This document shows positions 24,571-36,186 of a stretch of 64,000 bases of DNA, in pieces. The translations under genes and the position numbers were made by a program. Position 1 is the first letter of the stretch. Every line of letters starts with the position of its first letter. Under the pieces are notes generated by a model. That model made no database searches. It had not been told where the DNA came from and saw nothing but the letters and a program-made list of their open reading frames with translations. Origin of the DNA: Atherinomorus stipes (Eukaryota; Chordata; Actinopteri; Atheriniformes; Atherinidae); assembly GCA_023101725.1 (NCBI GenBank), contig JALJCO010012814.1, positions 338,962-402,961 of the forward strand. The letters are read 5' to 3'.

Positions 24571-24748
24571 ATTCCTCACCAGACCAATATTCTGTGAGAA
24601 TTGTACAACCAAAAGAGGATTGTGAAGAGCAGGTCCTGCACTCATGTCGAAGAGTGGCACGTGGCCAGGCGGCGTTGCCATGGAATCCTTGAGCAATATG
24701 GACAGTGCAGGAAGCTGCGACAGTGTAATCAGCGTGAACTCGGGCTAC
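24571..24748 (+). CDS. SARG-like exon with start codon
   Basis: Begins after the acceptor aaccttttag and ends at gtgagt (24749). The first 73 bases are untranslated. The ATG at 24644 begins 35 codons (MSKSGTWPGG to ISVNSGY). The exon ends in phase 0. Confidence 0.85.
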
Positions 24749-26989
24749 GTGAGTGCTGCTATAGATGTCGTCTGTCCCCGTCACTCATCTGATCGTTATA
24801 TAATGATCCGTGGACACTTCTGTTTAGCTTGTGTGAGCAATCATATACTGCATGTGACAATGATTCTGTTTGCAGTTGGAAATGAAGAACTGAAATTGGT
24901 GTATGTGTTTTGTAACAGGCATTTGCAAACGAGTACGAGAAAGTTAAATTTGAAGGGCCGCATTTCAGCAGCATAACAGTGTTGTAGTTAGTTATTCCAA
25001 TACATCTGTTCAAAAAATCTGGGATTGAATTGAGTGAGAGCTCTTTGGAATTTAGTATTTACATTTTTTATTAATATTATTTTATGTGTAGAGCGATGAC
25101 AGTATGGAGCACCTTTCTGCAGAGGAGCGGGCATGTCTGATGTATCTAGAAGAAACCATTGAGGCACTAGAAGTGCAGGAGGACAGCGGCCTATCAAATG
25201 ACGAGCCAGATGCTTGGTCAAAAGCAGAGAGAAAGGGAATGGATCAGATGAGGGTAAACGGTATGTTCCTGTCCTGCATGGTTTCTTAGCAAGTTGTATT
25301 TCTGTCTTGCTATTCTGCACCAACATCAATGACTGCAAGGTTACTTTTTGTTAATTGTTTTTTTTGTTGTTGTTTTAATTAGATACTTCCAGTTCGACAC
25401 CTGAGTGTGGAAGACATGGGATATCCTTGCCACTTGTTCAAGTTGCTGCAGATCTTGCGCCTGCAACAACAACCATAAATGGCAAAACTGAACAAAACAC
25501 TGTGAATCAAGCATCTGAAGTGTTTTCTGCTCCTGCTTCAGCGGCCAGCCTGGACGCTCCTGAAGTAGAGGACCTGGTGGCTCCACCTGATCCTTCAGTT
25601 GTTGGAGAAGCTGCTGGTGATATCATTCAGTCTTCAGAGGACCCCACTGAGGTGTTGGATTCAGCCTTAGATGGAGAGCGTGATGCTGAGAGTCTCACCA
25701 ACACAGAGCCCTGCCCTGGACTGTGCACCCAGGCCTCTGAGATTGATCTGGGTATAATCCCTCCTCCCTCAGACTTCATGGATCAACCAGACTCTCCTTC
25801 TCATCCAGAGATGGAGGATGTCCCCCCTCCTGCAGAAATTTCCACCGAGCCAGAGGCAACGGACGACTTGCTGGATGCAGGAGTACCTGCAGAGAAAACT
25901 TCTGAGAGCTCGCCTTTGACCGAAGATCCTCAGACTAAACCTCCACAAGTCACTACCTCCAATCCTCAAATGAGTTCTCCTCCTGAGGTCCCTGAGCCTA
26001 GAAGTCCACCTGCTGTGGCCCCAAAGCCAAAGAAGCTTCCTCCAAACATTATTTTGAAGTCACACAAGACAGCAGCAGCTAGCTCTGATGGAAATTCAGG
26101 GCATTCGGTGCCCACCAGCAGTGACAGGGTGTTGTTGGACCCTCAGAGGGTCCGAATCGAGGCTCTCCGAAAGCTCGGGCTGCTTAAAAGCAACGAGGAA
26201 GATGCAAGTCCTTCCCTCAGCCCGAAACTTCCTCCCAAAACCAGACGATCATGGGCTGCTTCCTCTCCTCCCATCAGCCCAGCGACTGCTCATACTCCAC
26301 CAACACCCCCATTTTACACCCCTGTCAACAGCCCACCTCCTACCAATGCCCCCTTCCAGCCTGCATCACCTGTTGCTGTGTTGCCATCAGCTACTTCTAC
26401 ACCTCCTCCCATTCAGGCTTCTGATGTTCTCCCAGTACCTGCAGCTTTTAGAGACCCGACTGGACATGGCCCTTCAGATACCGAACTATCTGCTGTCAAA
26501 GATGTCACAGTGGCTCCCATTAGAACGCCTCCTCTAACGCCTCCTATTAGAACACCTCCTCGAACGCCTCCTGCACTCGTCAAGCAGCTAACCCCTCCAA
26601 AGGTCATTGGCATCAAGTCAGCCACCCTGGAACGCTCTGGTTTGGGTCTTAGTACTTATCTGACTCGTCAGAGCTCAATGGAGGCTGGTCAGGGCATCAG
26701 TGGTGAGCAGAGCCTCAGGCAGCTGCGCAACAATCGGCCACGCCCCTCCTCTCTGGGGAGTGGGAAAGATTTTTCACATGCCAAGGGGGAGGATTTGCTG
26801 GCAGGCCATGCCAGCAGCAAAGAACCAGACTCTCAGAAGTCTTTGTCTGCCCAAACTGGCTTCCAGCACTCCAGAGAGTCTGCCAAACTGCCCCGATCGC
26901 AAGGCATCAGCGTGCTAATCTGTCCCCGTTCGGAAGATGGGGAAAACCGCCGCGAGGCTTTAAAGAAGCTGGGACTACTTAGAGACTGA
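24644..26989 (+). CDS. SARG-family protein (androgen-regulated gene-like)
   Basis: Joining 24644-24748, 25092-25260 and 25383-26989 gives 626 residues, with consistent phases (0, then 1). Residues 1-75 (MSKSGTWPGG, GSCDSVISVNSGYSDDSMEH, LSAEERACLMYLEETIEALE, DSGLSNDEP) resemble the N-terminus of human SARG/C1orf116, a protein of poorly known function whose gene is androgen-induced in prostate. The rest is acidic then proline-rich and predicted disordered, with short repeats such as RTPPLTPPIRTPPRTPP. A motif R-x-EAL-x-KLGLL occurs twice, at residues 349-359 and at the extreme C-terminus (about 614-626, REALKKLGLLRD). No signal peptide, membrane segment or enzymatic domain is visible. The start ATG at 24644 is chosen because the N-terminal similarity begins there. 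The paralogue PROSER2 is a less likely identity. The orthologous name in fish is not certain, so no symbol is given. Confidence 0.85.
25092..25260 (+). CDS. SARG-like exon: conserved acidic helix
   Basis: Begins after ttatgtgtag. It encodes SDDSMEHLSAEERACLMYLE, ETIEALEVQEDSGLSNDEPD and on to MRVN. The donor is gtatgt at 25261, giving phase 1. A competing gtaaac at 25254 would leave the next exon out of frame. The LSAEE..LEETI..L segment is the family hallmark. Confidence 0.85.
25383..26989 (+). CDS. SARG-like terminal exon, proline-rich
   Basis: Begins after tttaattag in phase 2 (the codon for Asp spans the junction) and runs 534 further codons to TGA at 26987-26989. It carries both KLGLL motifs and the RTPP repeats. 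It is the longest open frame in the window and is uninterrupted, which supports a functional gene. Confidence 0.9.
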
Positions 26990-27530
26990 GCTATATCTCA
27001 CATCATAGACTCCCTATTACAATAAAGGAACGTTATCAAAGATGAGTACAGGACAGAAATGGACTTTCCCAAATTTGGGGAAGCATTTTCACCACAAGCT
27101 TCTGCTTCTTCATTTCTACTGCATTAGCTATCATGTGATTGTCTCGCATGACCTGAATTCAATGGCTGTCATGACCACACCTGCATATTGACTTGGTACA
27201 GCCTCATTTATGTTTCCCATCAAACTGGAAATCAAGGATTGTATGAAAGGGCTTTCCTCATATTTTACTTATAAATTCTGTTACTTTTAAAAGTCAGATG
27301 ACCTTGTTGTCATTTCAGGTTTGAACTTTTCCCACTTCACCTTCTGCTTTTGTATGTCATTTGTTTTGGGATAAATATGAGTGACTTGGCTCATATAGTT
27401 CTTCTTTTGCTTTTAAATGTCACCTTTGTCAACTTTAACTTCCTACAGATATTTAATTCTGAGCATTTGTCCTCCAAAGTGTAATCTCTCTTCAGTTTGC
27501 ATATTGATTGGAAATCATGTCATTGAATAT
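26990..27530 (+). other. SARG-like 3' UTR (inferred)
   Basis: AT-rich sequence after the stop. The nearest AATAAA is at 27021, only about 35 bp downstream. No later strong signal was seen before the Tc1-like insert. The true 3' end cannot be fixed from sequence. Confidence 0.4.
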
Positions 27531-27532
27531 AC

Positions 27533-28060
27533 ATAGTCGTTCTCAAAATTATTCATACCCTCCAATTAAAGAAAAGGCTAAATTCACAATAGTAATTTCA
27601 ATCACAAGAAAAAAAAACAAAAAACTAATAGTAAATAAAAATTTTCAAAATCAGAATTTAGTGAAACAATGTTTGTGAATTGTGGTTGGAAAAAGTAATT
27701 TAAAAAATAAAAAATCCGGACACATGAGAGGACCTTCCCCATGGACAGTGGACCAACATTCCTGTCAACAGGTGTAGGAGTCTTTTTGAACATTACAGAA
27801 AACCCCTGATTGCAGTGATTGCCTCAATGTGTTGCTCAACAACATTGTAGCTTTGGAGCTCCATCATGTTTGTTTATTTGTTTTATTTTTTGTGTATTTG
27901 TTTTTAATATTTCTTTCAAACCACAATTCAAAATCAATGTTATGATTTTCATAGAATTTTTATGTATTATTACTTTAATCAATTTCAATTTATTTTACTG
28001 ACAGCTGATTTGTTTTTCCTTCTTTAATTGGAGGGTATGAATAATTTTTAGGATGACTGC
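27533..28060. mobile_element. Tc1/mariner-like non-autonomous element, copy 1
   Basis: The left end (tagtcgttctcaaaattatt..ccaattaaag) and the right end (ctttaattggagggtatga..ggatgactg) are inverted copies. The interior shares text with 43878-44397 and 58692-59076 (ctgtcaacaggtg, attgcagtgattgcctcaa, catcatg, ccacaattcaaaatcaat), but in the opposite orientation. The TA duplication is not clean. No intact transposase is present. Confidence 0.75.
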
Positions 28061-30294
28061 AAACATATTGTTGGAGCAAACCTTTTTGTGACTCAAAGCA
28101 TGCAGATCTTATAGGATTACGGTAAGATAGGGTCACAAGCTGCATAGTGACCCAAACAAGTCTCAGAACCGCATTACTCTGCAGTCTGGATCTGTCTGTT
28201 GCAGGCTTCTCTTGTTTAGCAACAGGAATCTCTTTGTTTTATTTATTCTTTTTTTTTTTTTACTTTGGAAAAGTCATCCCTCATGTTTTACAACAAATCA
28301 CACACTGACATGCCAGTTTTCTGGCTTAACTCCAGTTTTTTTTTTTTCTTTTTATCTGATGTGATGGTGAGAGAACTGGTGCAACCTGTTTTTTTTTTAG
28401 ACTTTACTTCACATCCTCGTTGCTCCCAATTGCTCTTTTACAACTTGACTGGTTGTCTGGAAAACATTTAATCTCTGCTGCAGGCTTTTAAAGACAAGTG
28501 GGTTTGTTCTTTTCTTTAATTTGATGTTCAGGTAATGTACTGGGTTGAACATTTTGATTAGTTGAAAAAAGATTGAATGAGTATTTACATCGGGTCACTG
28601 CACTGAGTTTCTAAAGAACACAACAGAGGTCTTAATCTAATTTTCTGGTTTTGGGCTAAAAAAACATCAGTTTCTCGACTACGTTGGAAATGGCTTAATT
28701 AGACATTAAGACAATAAGATGTGCTGTCTCAGAGAGTAATTCCAGTAGGAATTTGTATCCTGCATCATATTTGTTTATCTGTATACCAAATATTTTCATA
28801 CCTTCTTTTAATATTGTAATATTTTGAATAGTTGTCCTAAGAAAGCAAAGCTATGATCCATATCTATTGGGGAAAATTTTGTTACATGAGCCAAGTGAAA
28901 AGGATTTGAATATTGTTTTGAATATTTTCTGATCTAGAGATAAGACACATGGGTATGATTTGCTAATGAGATGGAAAAGACACTATTCATTGTAGAGTTA
29001 AAGCTCCAAAAGGAACTAACAGAAGAAGTAACAGTGGTCTGTTTTTGTTAGTTTAGCTTACCAGAAAAATCTTTCAAAACATAGTATAGAGGAAGCAGTT
29101 ATGAGCTGTCAAACTAACACAGGTGGCTTTGAGCTGCTCAGTGGCATGTTGGTATGTGAGCTGTCTTTCCTTCTGACAGCTGACCTGATGGAGGAGGAGT
29201 CAGTGACTGCATCTGTCTATCACTTTCACTGTTACCGTCATAGACCTCAAAGAGCGTCTGTTCTGAATGACACGCCATCATAGTTTGCATATTTCCTGAT
29301 GTGCAGTATTCCAATAATAAAATAATATGCACTTTAGAAAGTGCAGTGGCAACAGTAACCAGTATGACTGCTGTAAAGTATGATGTAATGTTGACAAAGT
29401 TGTTTGAGCAAACAACCTTTCTTCTCAGACTTTCCACAATTATCTGGTCAGTATTATGAATATAAAGATTTCAGTGTGTAGGGTGTGGCGTAAAGTGATA
29501 AACAGAAGCACCACTTAGATTCAATAGTTTTAAGATTGGGCCATTGGATTCCTGAAGATTTCTCAAAAGCTTATTTAGTGACAGTAGTAGATGGAGTAAA
29601 GGCTCTATGCTTTGACCACTGATGGACACAGGGCACAGTCAGCCGGGTGGAGGTACTGGTATGGGCTGCTATCATTAAGGACAAGCTAGTTGGGTGTTTG
29701 CAGTTAAAATGGTCTGAACATCAATTCCAAACCTGCTACCAGTTTCTGAGAATATATTTCCCTCAAGCAATGATGCTGAAGGGTTTTAAATGAAAGATGA
29801 TGTTCCATTATAATTGTCGCATATGTGCTGTTTTTTCCACAGTTTTGGAAAATACACAACACCCGCATATTTTAGAAAGTGAAGCTTTACAATTGTTATA
29901 GCACAAACCAAAACATGGAAAAGATATGAATATAGGCAGTATAGTTGTTAATAATAAATAAATGGTTTCAAGACCAACTCAGTTCTCATGTATTCTGTAA
30001 GCCTTGTAGTTTCCTATGAACTGGACTGTACAGGGTAAGAATGGCATGTTAGCATGCTCGGCTAATGCTGGTGACTAATTAACTAGCTGTGTCAAGGTTA
30101 AGTGCAAAATCAGGAGTTCCTATTTAACAAATTATTCGCTGAAGGGAAGAAATAAGTTGTCAGAACAGAGATTAACATGTCTTAATAGGTAAAAACAGGC
30201 ATTTTCATTCATTTGTTTAAAAAAAAACCCAAACAATTATGTCTAATATTATCAATGGTACTGTTCCATGTTGCGCACGTTGGGGTACGACTGG

Positions 30295-30296
<2 letters not shown>

Positions 30297-30360
<64 letters not shown>
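30297..30360. repeat. (TA)n microsatellite plus T run
   Basis: An uninterrupted AT run, followed by about 12 T bases. Poly-Tyr-Ile frames across it are artefacts. Confidence 0.95.
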
Positions 30361-30368
<8 letters not shown>

Positions 30369-30670
30369 TTTTAAGTGGGTTGTTCCAGCTCACTTTCACA
30401 GCTGTAACCAATTAAGCTAATCAGGACAATAAAGGTCACCAAAGACCCCTGACGCTGCAGAACATAACAGGTAATTACATTGATTTAACTTTAGAAATCT
30501 TAATGATACATATGGCTGGACCATATCTATATTTTAAAACTAATTTGTTGATAATATGATAATATAAATGCACAGTAAACCGTCGGGGCTTACGGAGGTG
30601 GACTGTCGCCAAGACTAGCAAAAAAATTAAAACCTGAAACCTGAAGAAAGACACGCAGAAAATATCCTGT

Positions 30671-30685
30671 CCACTAGAGGGCAGT
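30671..30685 (+). promoter_or_regulatory. CTCF-like motif
   Basis: ccactagagggcagt matches the vertebrate CTCF core consensus CCASYAGRKGGCRS at every position. It lies in the spacer between the SARG-like gene and scube3, a plausible place for an insulator. There is no evidence of occupancy. Confidence 0.45.
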
Positions 30686-33600
30686 ATGGATTCATGTTAC
30701 TGTACCAGTACAGCTGTTACTGCCATGCTCTACTGCACCAGAGGTCTCAGTAACTACTTAAGATGAGGTACAAATGTAAAGAAAAGAAAAACCTACATTT
30801 GTGGTAGAGTCCAGAGATACTCACTGAGCCAATATATCTTATTTAAAAACATGTAGGCCTACTTAATTAAAGTCAACCATTATCTTCTCAGTTTAGGCAT
30901 GTCATATGATTTAGTTTGCCTGCTTTGATACTTTGACCATGAGGAGATATTTCAAGCATTTATTGGAAGCAGTTAAAATGATGTATGTCACCTGTCTACA
31001 CAAACACACACAAAAAGCACTGAAAAGTGTCTCCATAGCTTGTTTCACCTTTTCTTAGTATATTCATCAAACGTTTAAATTTAGAGCCAATCAGAGAAAA
31101 GTGATGAATATAAGGTGTCTGTTTTTACTGCACATCACAACTGACAGGAATCCACATATAGCTAACAATGGATTTTTCTACCTACATCTCATTATCATAC
31201 CAAACATAGTTTTATTTTTCCTCTTTTCTTGATTAGTTTTATCACAAAATCCTCTGATCACGCTCATATTATATGAGCATAGCCAAAAAACTGTTGTTAA
31301 AGCACATCAGCGAAGGTTAGGCTACACTTGTTGTCTATCTTAACTTATATTTACTAATAATAATAAAGTGGAATAAAATTGTAATATAACTTCTACGAAT
31401 GCTGGGGAAAAAGGTCTCAGTTTAATCCAAGTGGACCTGAAGTCTTTTGAAAGTTTGGGGATTTTTGCCATTGTAGTAATGAAATTTTATCCAGCTGCAC
31501 ACCTCTTAAAGATTTTATGCAGCTGTTTTTTTTTTTGTTTGTTTTTTTTAGAAGGTGGGTAGTTCTTGCTGCATTTCTGATTTCTTTTTCTTGCAGATTT
31601 TTTTCCTGTTCTGCTGTAAACCTGACCCCATCTGATTCTAGACTTCGTCCTGAGCTGCATTTTTATCTCGCCAAACAAAATAGCTTTGTCTTGTTCCTTG
31701 AAAAGGAAGTGATTCAGTTCAGAGCATTAGCGAAGAATGTAAGAGGTGAATGTGGGCGATTTGCTGGAAGGTTTTACTCATCAAGTGTCACAGCCACTCT
31801 TGTACTTATTCATCACGCGTGCCGAGCTTAGACAGCCTTCAATGGTTTGAATGGGTCCTGAAGTTTGGTATTCGACTGGTTTGATAAAGCTTTAGTTGAA
31901 TTTTATGTCGCACAGTTGTGCTGAACCCTGACAAAGCTCCTTGGAAACACTCGCTGGTGTCAGTAGTTGGAGGAGGTAGGCGTAGCTGCTGCAGTATCTG
32001 GCTAGACAGTGAGCTCATGGGACTTCCCCACTATCCTGGCCCTGTTCTGTACTTACCTACTTACATGGAGTCTGTCTGAAAGAAGCTGCTTTGACCCTTC
32101 CTCCACATATGAGTTGAACATCGAGGATTAGCGGAGACAAAGTGGCACAGAGCCACTGCCAAGTCTGCCTGGGTTTAGGCATGTTCAGCCCAGTTCTGTG
32201 TCATCAAAAGAGTTAACTGAAAATAAATGGATATTACCTCTGCTCCATTTGGGTGTGTGTGCCTGCAGGTAGACTGCAAGCACAGTTTTGCAACTCAGCC
32301 GGATGATAATAGTTGATACTTTTAATGATACAAGCAATGTAAGGGTTGCATTTGGGACAAAATCTACCCATCTACTTCCATTACAGGCATACACACACAC
32401 TCCGAGAGAAGATAGAGGTGGATTACCCTGTCTCTTTAGTCTCTCACAGGCATTTCTGTACTGTCTTCTTCCCTGCTACAGCAACAGTGAGACTCAGGTA
32501 ATAGAAATGCCACTTGAGAGGAAAGACAAGCCCTCATAACCCAGAACCTGACAGCAGAGAGGTGATAACACTCATTAGAAGCTCATATCTGCCACAGTGT
32601 TGTTACAAATGCAACAAAATTTTAATGCTTCTGCTGCTGAGTTTGCTTCCCTCCACGGCGCAAGGGAAATTGTTTTTGACAAGCAGGAATAACTCTTTCT
32701 GTTTGTCAGAGTGCCTTGGTGAGATACCTGCGTTTCATCTGAGTTGATAACTGTATTTCCTTTTTTTGCACTCCTTGTTCCCTGTTAGTGACTGGGGCTG
32801 TGGTCAGGAGGCATTCCTGGGGCAAGCCCACAGCGTTTGCTGGGATGACTGTACTAAAGTGTGGAACTCAGCAAGCCACTCTGCTCCCCTGTGGTGCTGG
32901 CATGGTGAGTACCAAGACACCCTGCTGGGCCTGCGGTGGTGTTGGTAACCTCGCATATGAAGAGAGTTTAAAAAGAAGGAAAAAAAGCTTTTTTGCTTTG
33001 AGCTGTAGCGTTTTCACACATAAATCTTTTAGACAATTGGAGGGCATAAATGTCCAACTGGAGGAAAGTAAATGAGGAGCTGAGGTAAGGTGTCCCTGTG
33101 TTTGACCATCTGGAAGAGAACATTAGACTCTGCAGGGCTTCTAAATCCACAGTTCATTAGCATGCAGGGTGGTGCAGTGGTGACTCTTGCAGTCGCCTCC
33201 TGACATGCATCCATCTTGCATTTATCGTTCTGCAACATCTGTTGTCTGACTTTGATATTTTGGAGTCAAAATTAGAGGTTGGTTACAACAATGTCTGTCT
33301 GAATCAACTGTTGGCCATCATTTTTCTGCTCCACTATTTTTTTTTAGAGGGAGCCAATGAAGAGTTTCCGAGTGACTGTTGTTGCAACTGCTGATGAAAG
33401 TTCATATCCCTCACAATCTTTGTTTTCTACACAGATCCAAATAGCACCTTACTTCAGCTATGACAGTCTAAAACTGATACTTCCTCAAAATTCATATTCT
33501 CTCTGTGCCAAACACATTACAGGAGGTCCGCCTCTTTGCAGCAAATCTCATGAATGCGACTTAATATCAATGAAAGATCTCTCCATGCCGTCTTGACACC

Positions 33601-35480
33601 TTCCTCGCTCTCCCACTGTTCTCTACCCAGTGTGCAGCCAAAGTCCTTTTCATGACAAGAATCATAAATTAAACATAACCTGGGTTTCCCTTGTGCGACT
33701 GTTGGGGTAAAAATAGCTTGGTTTGGTGCACATTGTGATGCCCCTGCTCAGCCCTCCGTCTTTAATGACATGTTGCAGTGAGAAGTGTGCTGATCCTCCA
33801 TGGCGACTTGTGCTCAAGCTCTGTGGCAACCGTGCGCTGACTTTCTCAAACTCCCAGAGTGGCTCTGAGCTCATTTGGTTATACAAGTGCTCACAATTAT
33901 CCAGAGATTTGGACACAGGGACATGGGATATTTCCATATCCCTGACGGATGTTATTTTAATTACACTGAACTGCTTGACTTTGTGCTGTGGATTTACATG
34001 TTTTTTCTTCTTCTGTGGATGCAAAGAGGGCTTTTCTGTATAGGTTTTTCTGTTGTACTGCATCTCATATTTTGCAAGGCTACCAATTTCTGAGAATTAA
34101 ATCTTTTGATTGAAGTTAATAACATTGTAACAAGTAATCTTTAAAAGACAGGTGATAACAACCTTACGATAAGATGCAAGATAACAAAACTAATCTTCTC
34201 TTTCTGCCTTTAGCCATTTCAGATTTTGTGTGTTTCTAATTCTCTGCATCATCTGAGAAAGGCAGAGTTTTTATCTCCAATCAGCCTCATTGTGAGGCCC
34301 TAATTATATTTGATGCAGGAAAAAAATTAGACATGAGGGAAGGCATGATAATTATAGTGCAGAATCTGCCTGTATGTTGAAATTCTAAAATAAACGCATT
34401 AGCACAGCTGATTGATTTTGGTGATAGTGCTGAAGTGGGTACCAGGTGTGAGGATGCAGATGCTTTAGCTCTATATGACGGTTCCTGAAAACTAATGTTT
34501 CACATATCATTGCTGGTGAAATGCGGTGCAGTATCACAGTGGGATGTGCTCACAGTAATGTGAGATGGATGTGTTTTGACTCATGTAACGCCTCAAGCCT
34601 CATTCCTCTTCTGGTCTTGGGGGTAATGGTGTGCACAGGGTAACTCATAATCAATTATTTGGAGGAATGGCAGATGTGGAACATCTTTAACTCTTTTCTT
34701 CAGAACACTGCCAACAATGTTTTATCTTTAAGGACATACTGACTCAAATTGTTTTTTATTTCAACCATGTTCACAGATTCATATCTATATTTATAGAATA
34801 TGTCTGATTTCTGGCACCAGAGAGGGCTGTAGATCAAAGATCACTGAGGTAAACAGAGCTGTTTCTTGCAGACAAGGACTTGGTGCTGACGTGTAAGTAA
34901 TACGACGTTGGTTATGGTTTTGGAACCTGATGACAGATAATTACCATCCAGGCTTTAATGTTTGAAAATGAGATGATTACTAAAGCTTTAGCCAAAGTTC
35001 CTGTTAACAATTACTGATTATTACTTATTACACCTGAGGAAATGATTAGTCTTCATTATTTCACAGTAGAACAGCGCTTCTTATTAAATAATTTCTTTTA
35101 TGTGCATAATGTTTATACAAGTTTCACTTAAAATCTTCATGCTGGTCCAGCAGCTTTAACAGGGGAAGAAAATTGTTTAGAACCCTAAATTAACCTTTCA
35201 TGATGAAATTCAAAGAAATAAGTTAAGGTGTTTCAAAATATCTTCGGGTAAATTTTGATATTATAGTCTTAAGTGTTTGGTTTTAGTTATTGGGATGACA
35301 GGATAACGCTTTGATTTAAAAAGATCAGTCCAAATTAGTTTATTTTTCTTTATTGTCACTTAAATGACAATCCGAGAGAAAAAAATCGCTTATTTCCATT
35401 AATTTGCGTGGATGAGCTCCACACTTCGCTGTGTGAGAACAAAATACTATCTGTAGACCTTACTTTCGCCATCCTCCCCC

Positions 35481-35786
35481 CCTTTTATGCAACTGCGTTC
35501 ACCACGCTGCCGTGACTGCAACTTATCATAGCGCAGGTGGCACCAACCAGTTGGCTGCACGAGCCCGACCCGCAGGGTGCACGTGGTAACCCCTGCTCAC
35601 CTTGAGCTCGACCAGCACCTGTGTGTAAATTCCTACGAGACAAAAAAGGAAACCGTGCGGGCCAGAGAGAGAGGAGCAGAGCAGCAGGAAAGTCCGGAGC
35701 GCAGCGCGGACGCTTCTTCCTCTCTCCTCCCCCTTCAGACCCCGCCGAGCACTCCATCTCTCCCTCCTTCCCTCTCTCCCTCCCAA

Positions 35787-35822
<36 letters not shown>

Positions 35823-36086
35823 GTCTTTCTTAAATTGACATCGGGTCTGGGCTCGAAACATGATAACAGAAAAATCTTGCGCTCCGCGTTGTCGGGCTGT
35901 CCTCAACCCCGATCACTTGAAACTCAAATAAGCAGGCGTTCAGAAGGGGGGAAAGGCTCGCACAGTATCCTGTCAGCGGGTGCTCAGAGGAGATAACAAG
36001 AGACATTTATACCACACACCCTTTGAATTTGCTCTTGCGCATCGTAGGTCTCAAAGTGCTGGTATTCAACTACAGTGAAAGTTAAC
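35481..36086 (+). promoter_or_regulatory. scube3: scube3 promoter and 5' UTR region (inferred)
   Basis: A GC- and CpG-richer patch in AT-rich surroundings, directly upstream of the scube3 start codon. It holds a CT-rich tract at 35753-35830. No TATA box can be placed with confidence, so the transcription start is unknown. Open frames on both strands here (126 and 139 codons) have no recognisable similarity. Confidence 0.5.
35753..35830. repeat. (CT)n pyrimidine tract
   Basis: CCCT and CT repeats in the inferred scube3 5' region. Such GA/CT tracts are common in vertebrate promoters. Confidence 0.85.
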
Positions 36087-36186
36087 ATGTATCTGCACGC
36101 TTCGATACGCGCAAGCCTTGGATTGGTAGGTTTCTGCTTGGTCGCCTTTGTCCAACAGCCAGCTTCAGGAAGTAAAACCATTCAAG
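36087..36186 (+). CDS. scube3: scube3 exon 1 (signal peptide)
   Basis: The ATG at 36087 has A at -3. It encodes [33 protein letters not shown] and one base of the next codon, then gtaagt at 36187. The length and hydrophobic core fit a secretory signal. The phase (1) fits the EGF exon at 61722. Confidence 0.8.

Larger units (their letters stand above)
28061..35480. other. Intergenic, SARG-like gene to scube3
   Basis: About 7.4 kb with no gene recognised. It holds a (TA)n tract at 30297-30360, a CTCF-like motif at 30671, and a short segment near 33163-33200 (ggtggtgcagtggtgactct) resembling the edge of a common fish retroelement. Many short open frames here look random. Confidence 0.55.

Noticed and set aside
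25254..25259. gtaaac as the donor of the second SARG-like coding exon
   Set aside because: It would join in the wrong phase to the 25383 exon. The gtatgt at 25261 is both a stronger donor and keeps the long frame open.
25427..25429. Translation start at the TTG where the long frame is sometimes begun
   Set aside because: The frame continues upstream to the acceptor at 25382 and joins two conserved exons that carry a proper ATG.
27819..28001. Short frame shared with minus-strand frames at 43922 and 58722 (a PSCLFICFIF-like string)
   Set aside because: The similarity comes from the shared non-autonomous transposon, not from a gene. It is too short and hydrophobic-biased for a transposase domain.
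28061..35480. Possible TCP11 gene expected from human gene order
   Set aside because: No open frame in the spacer shows TCP11-like content. All are short and AT-driven.
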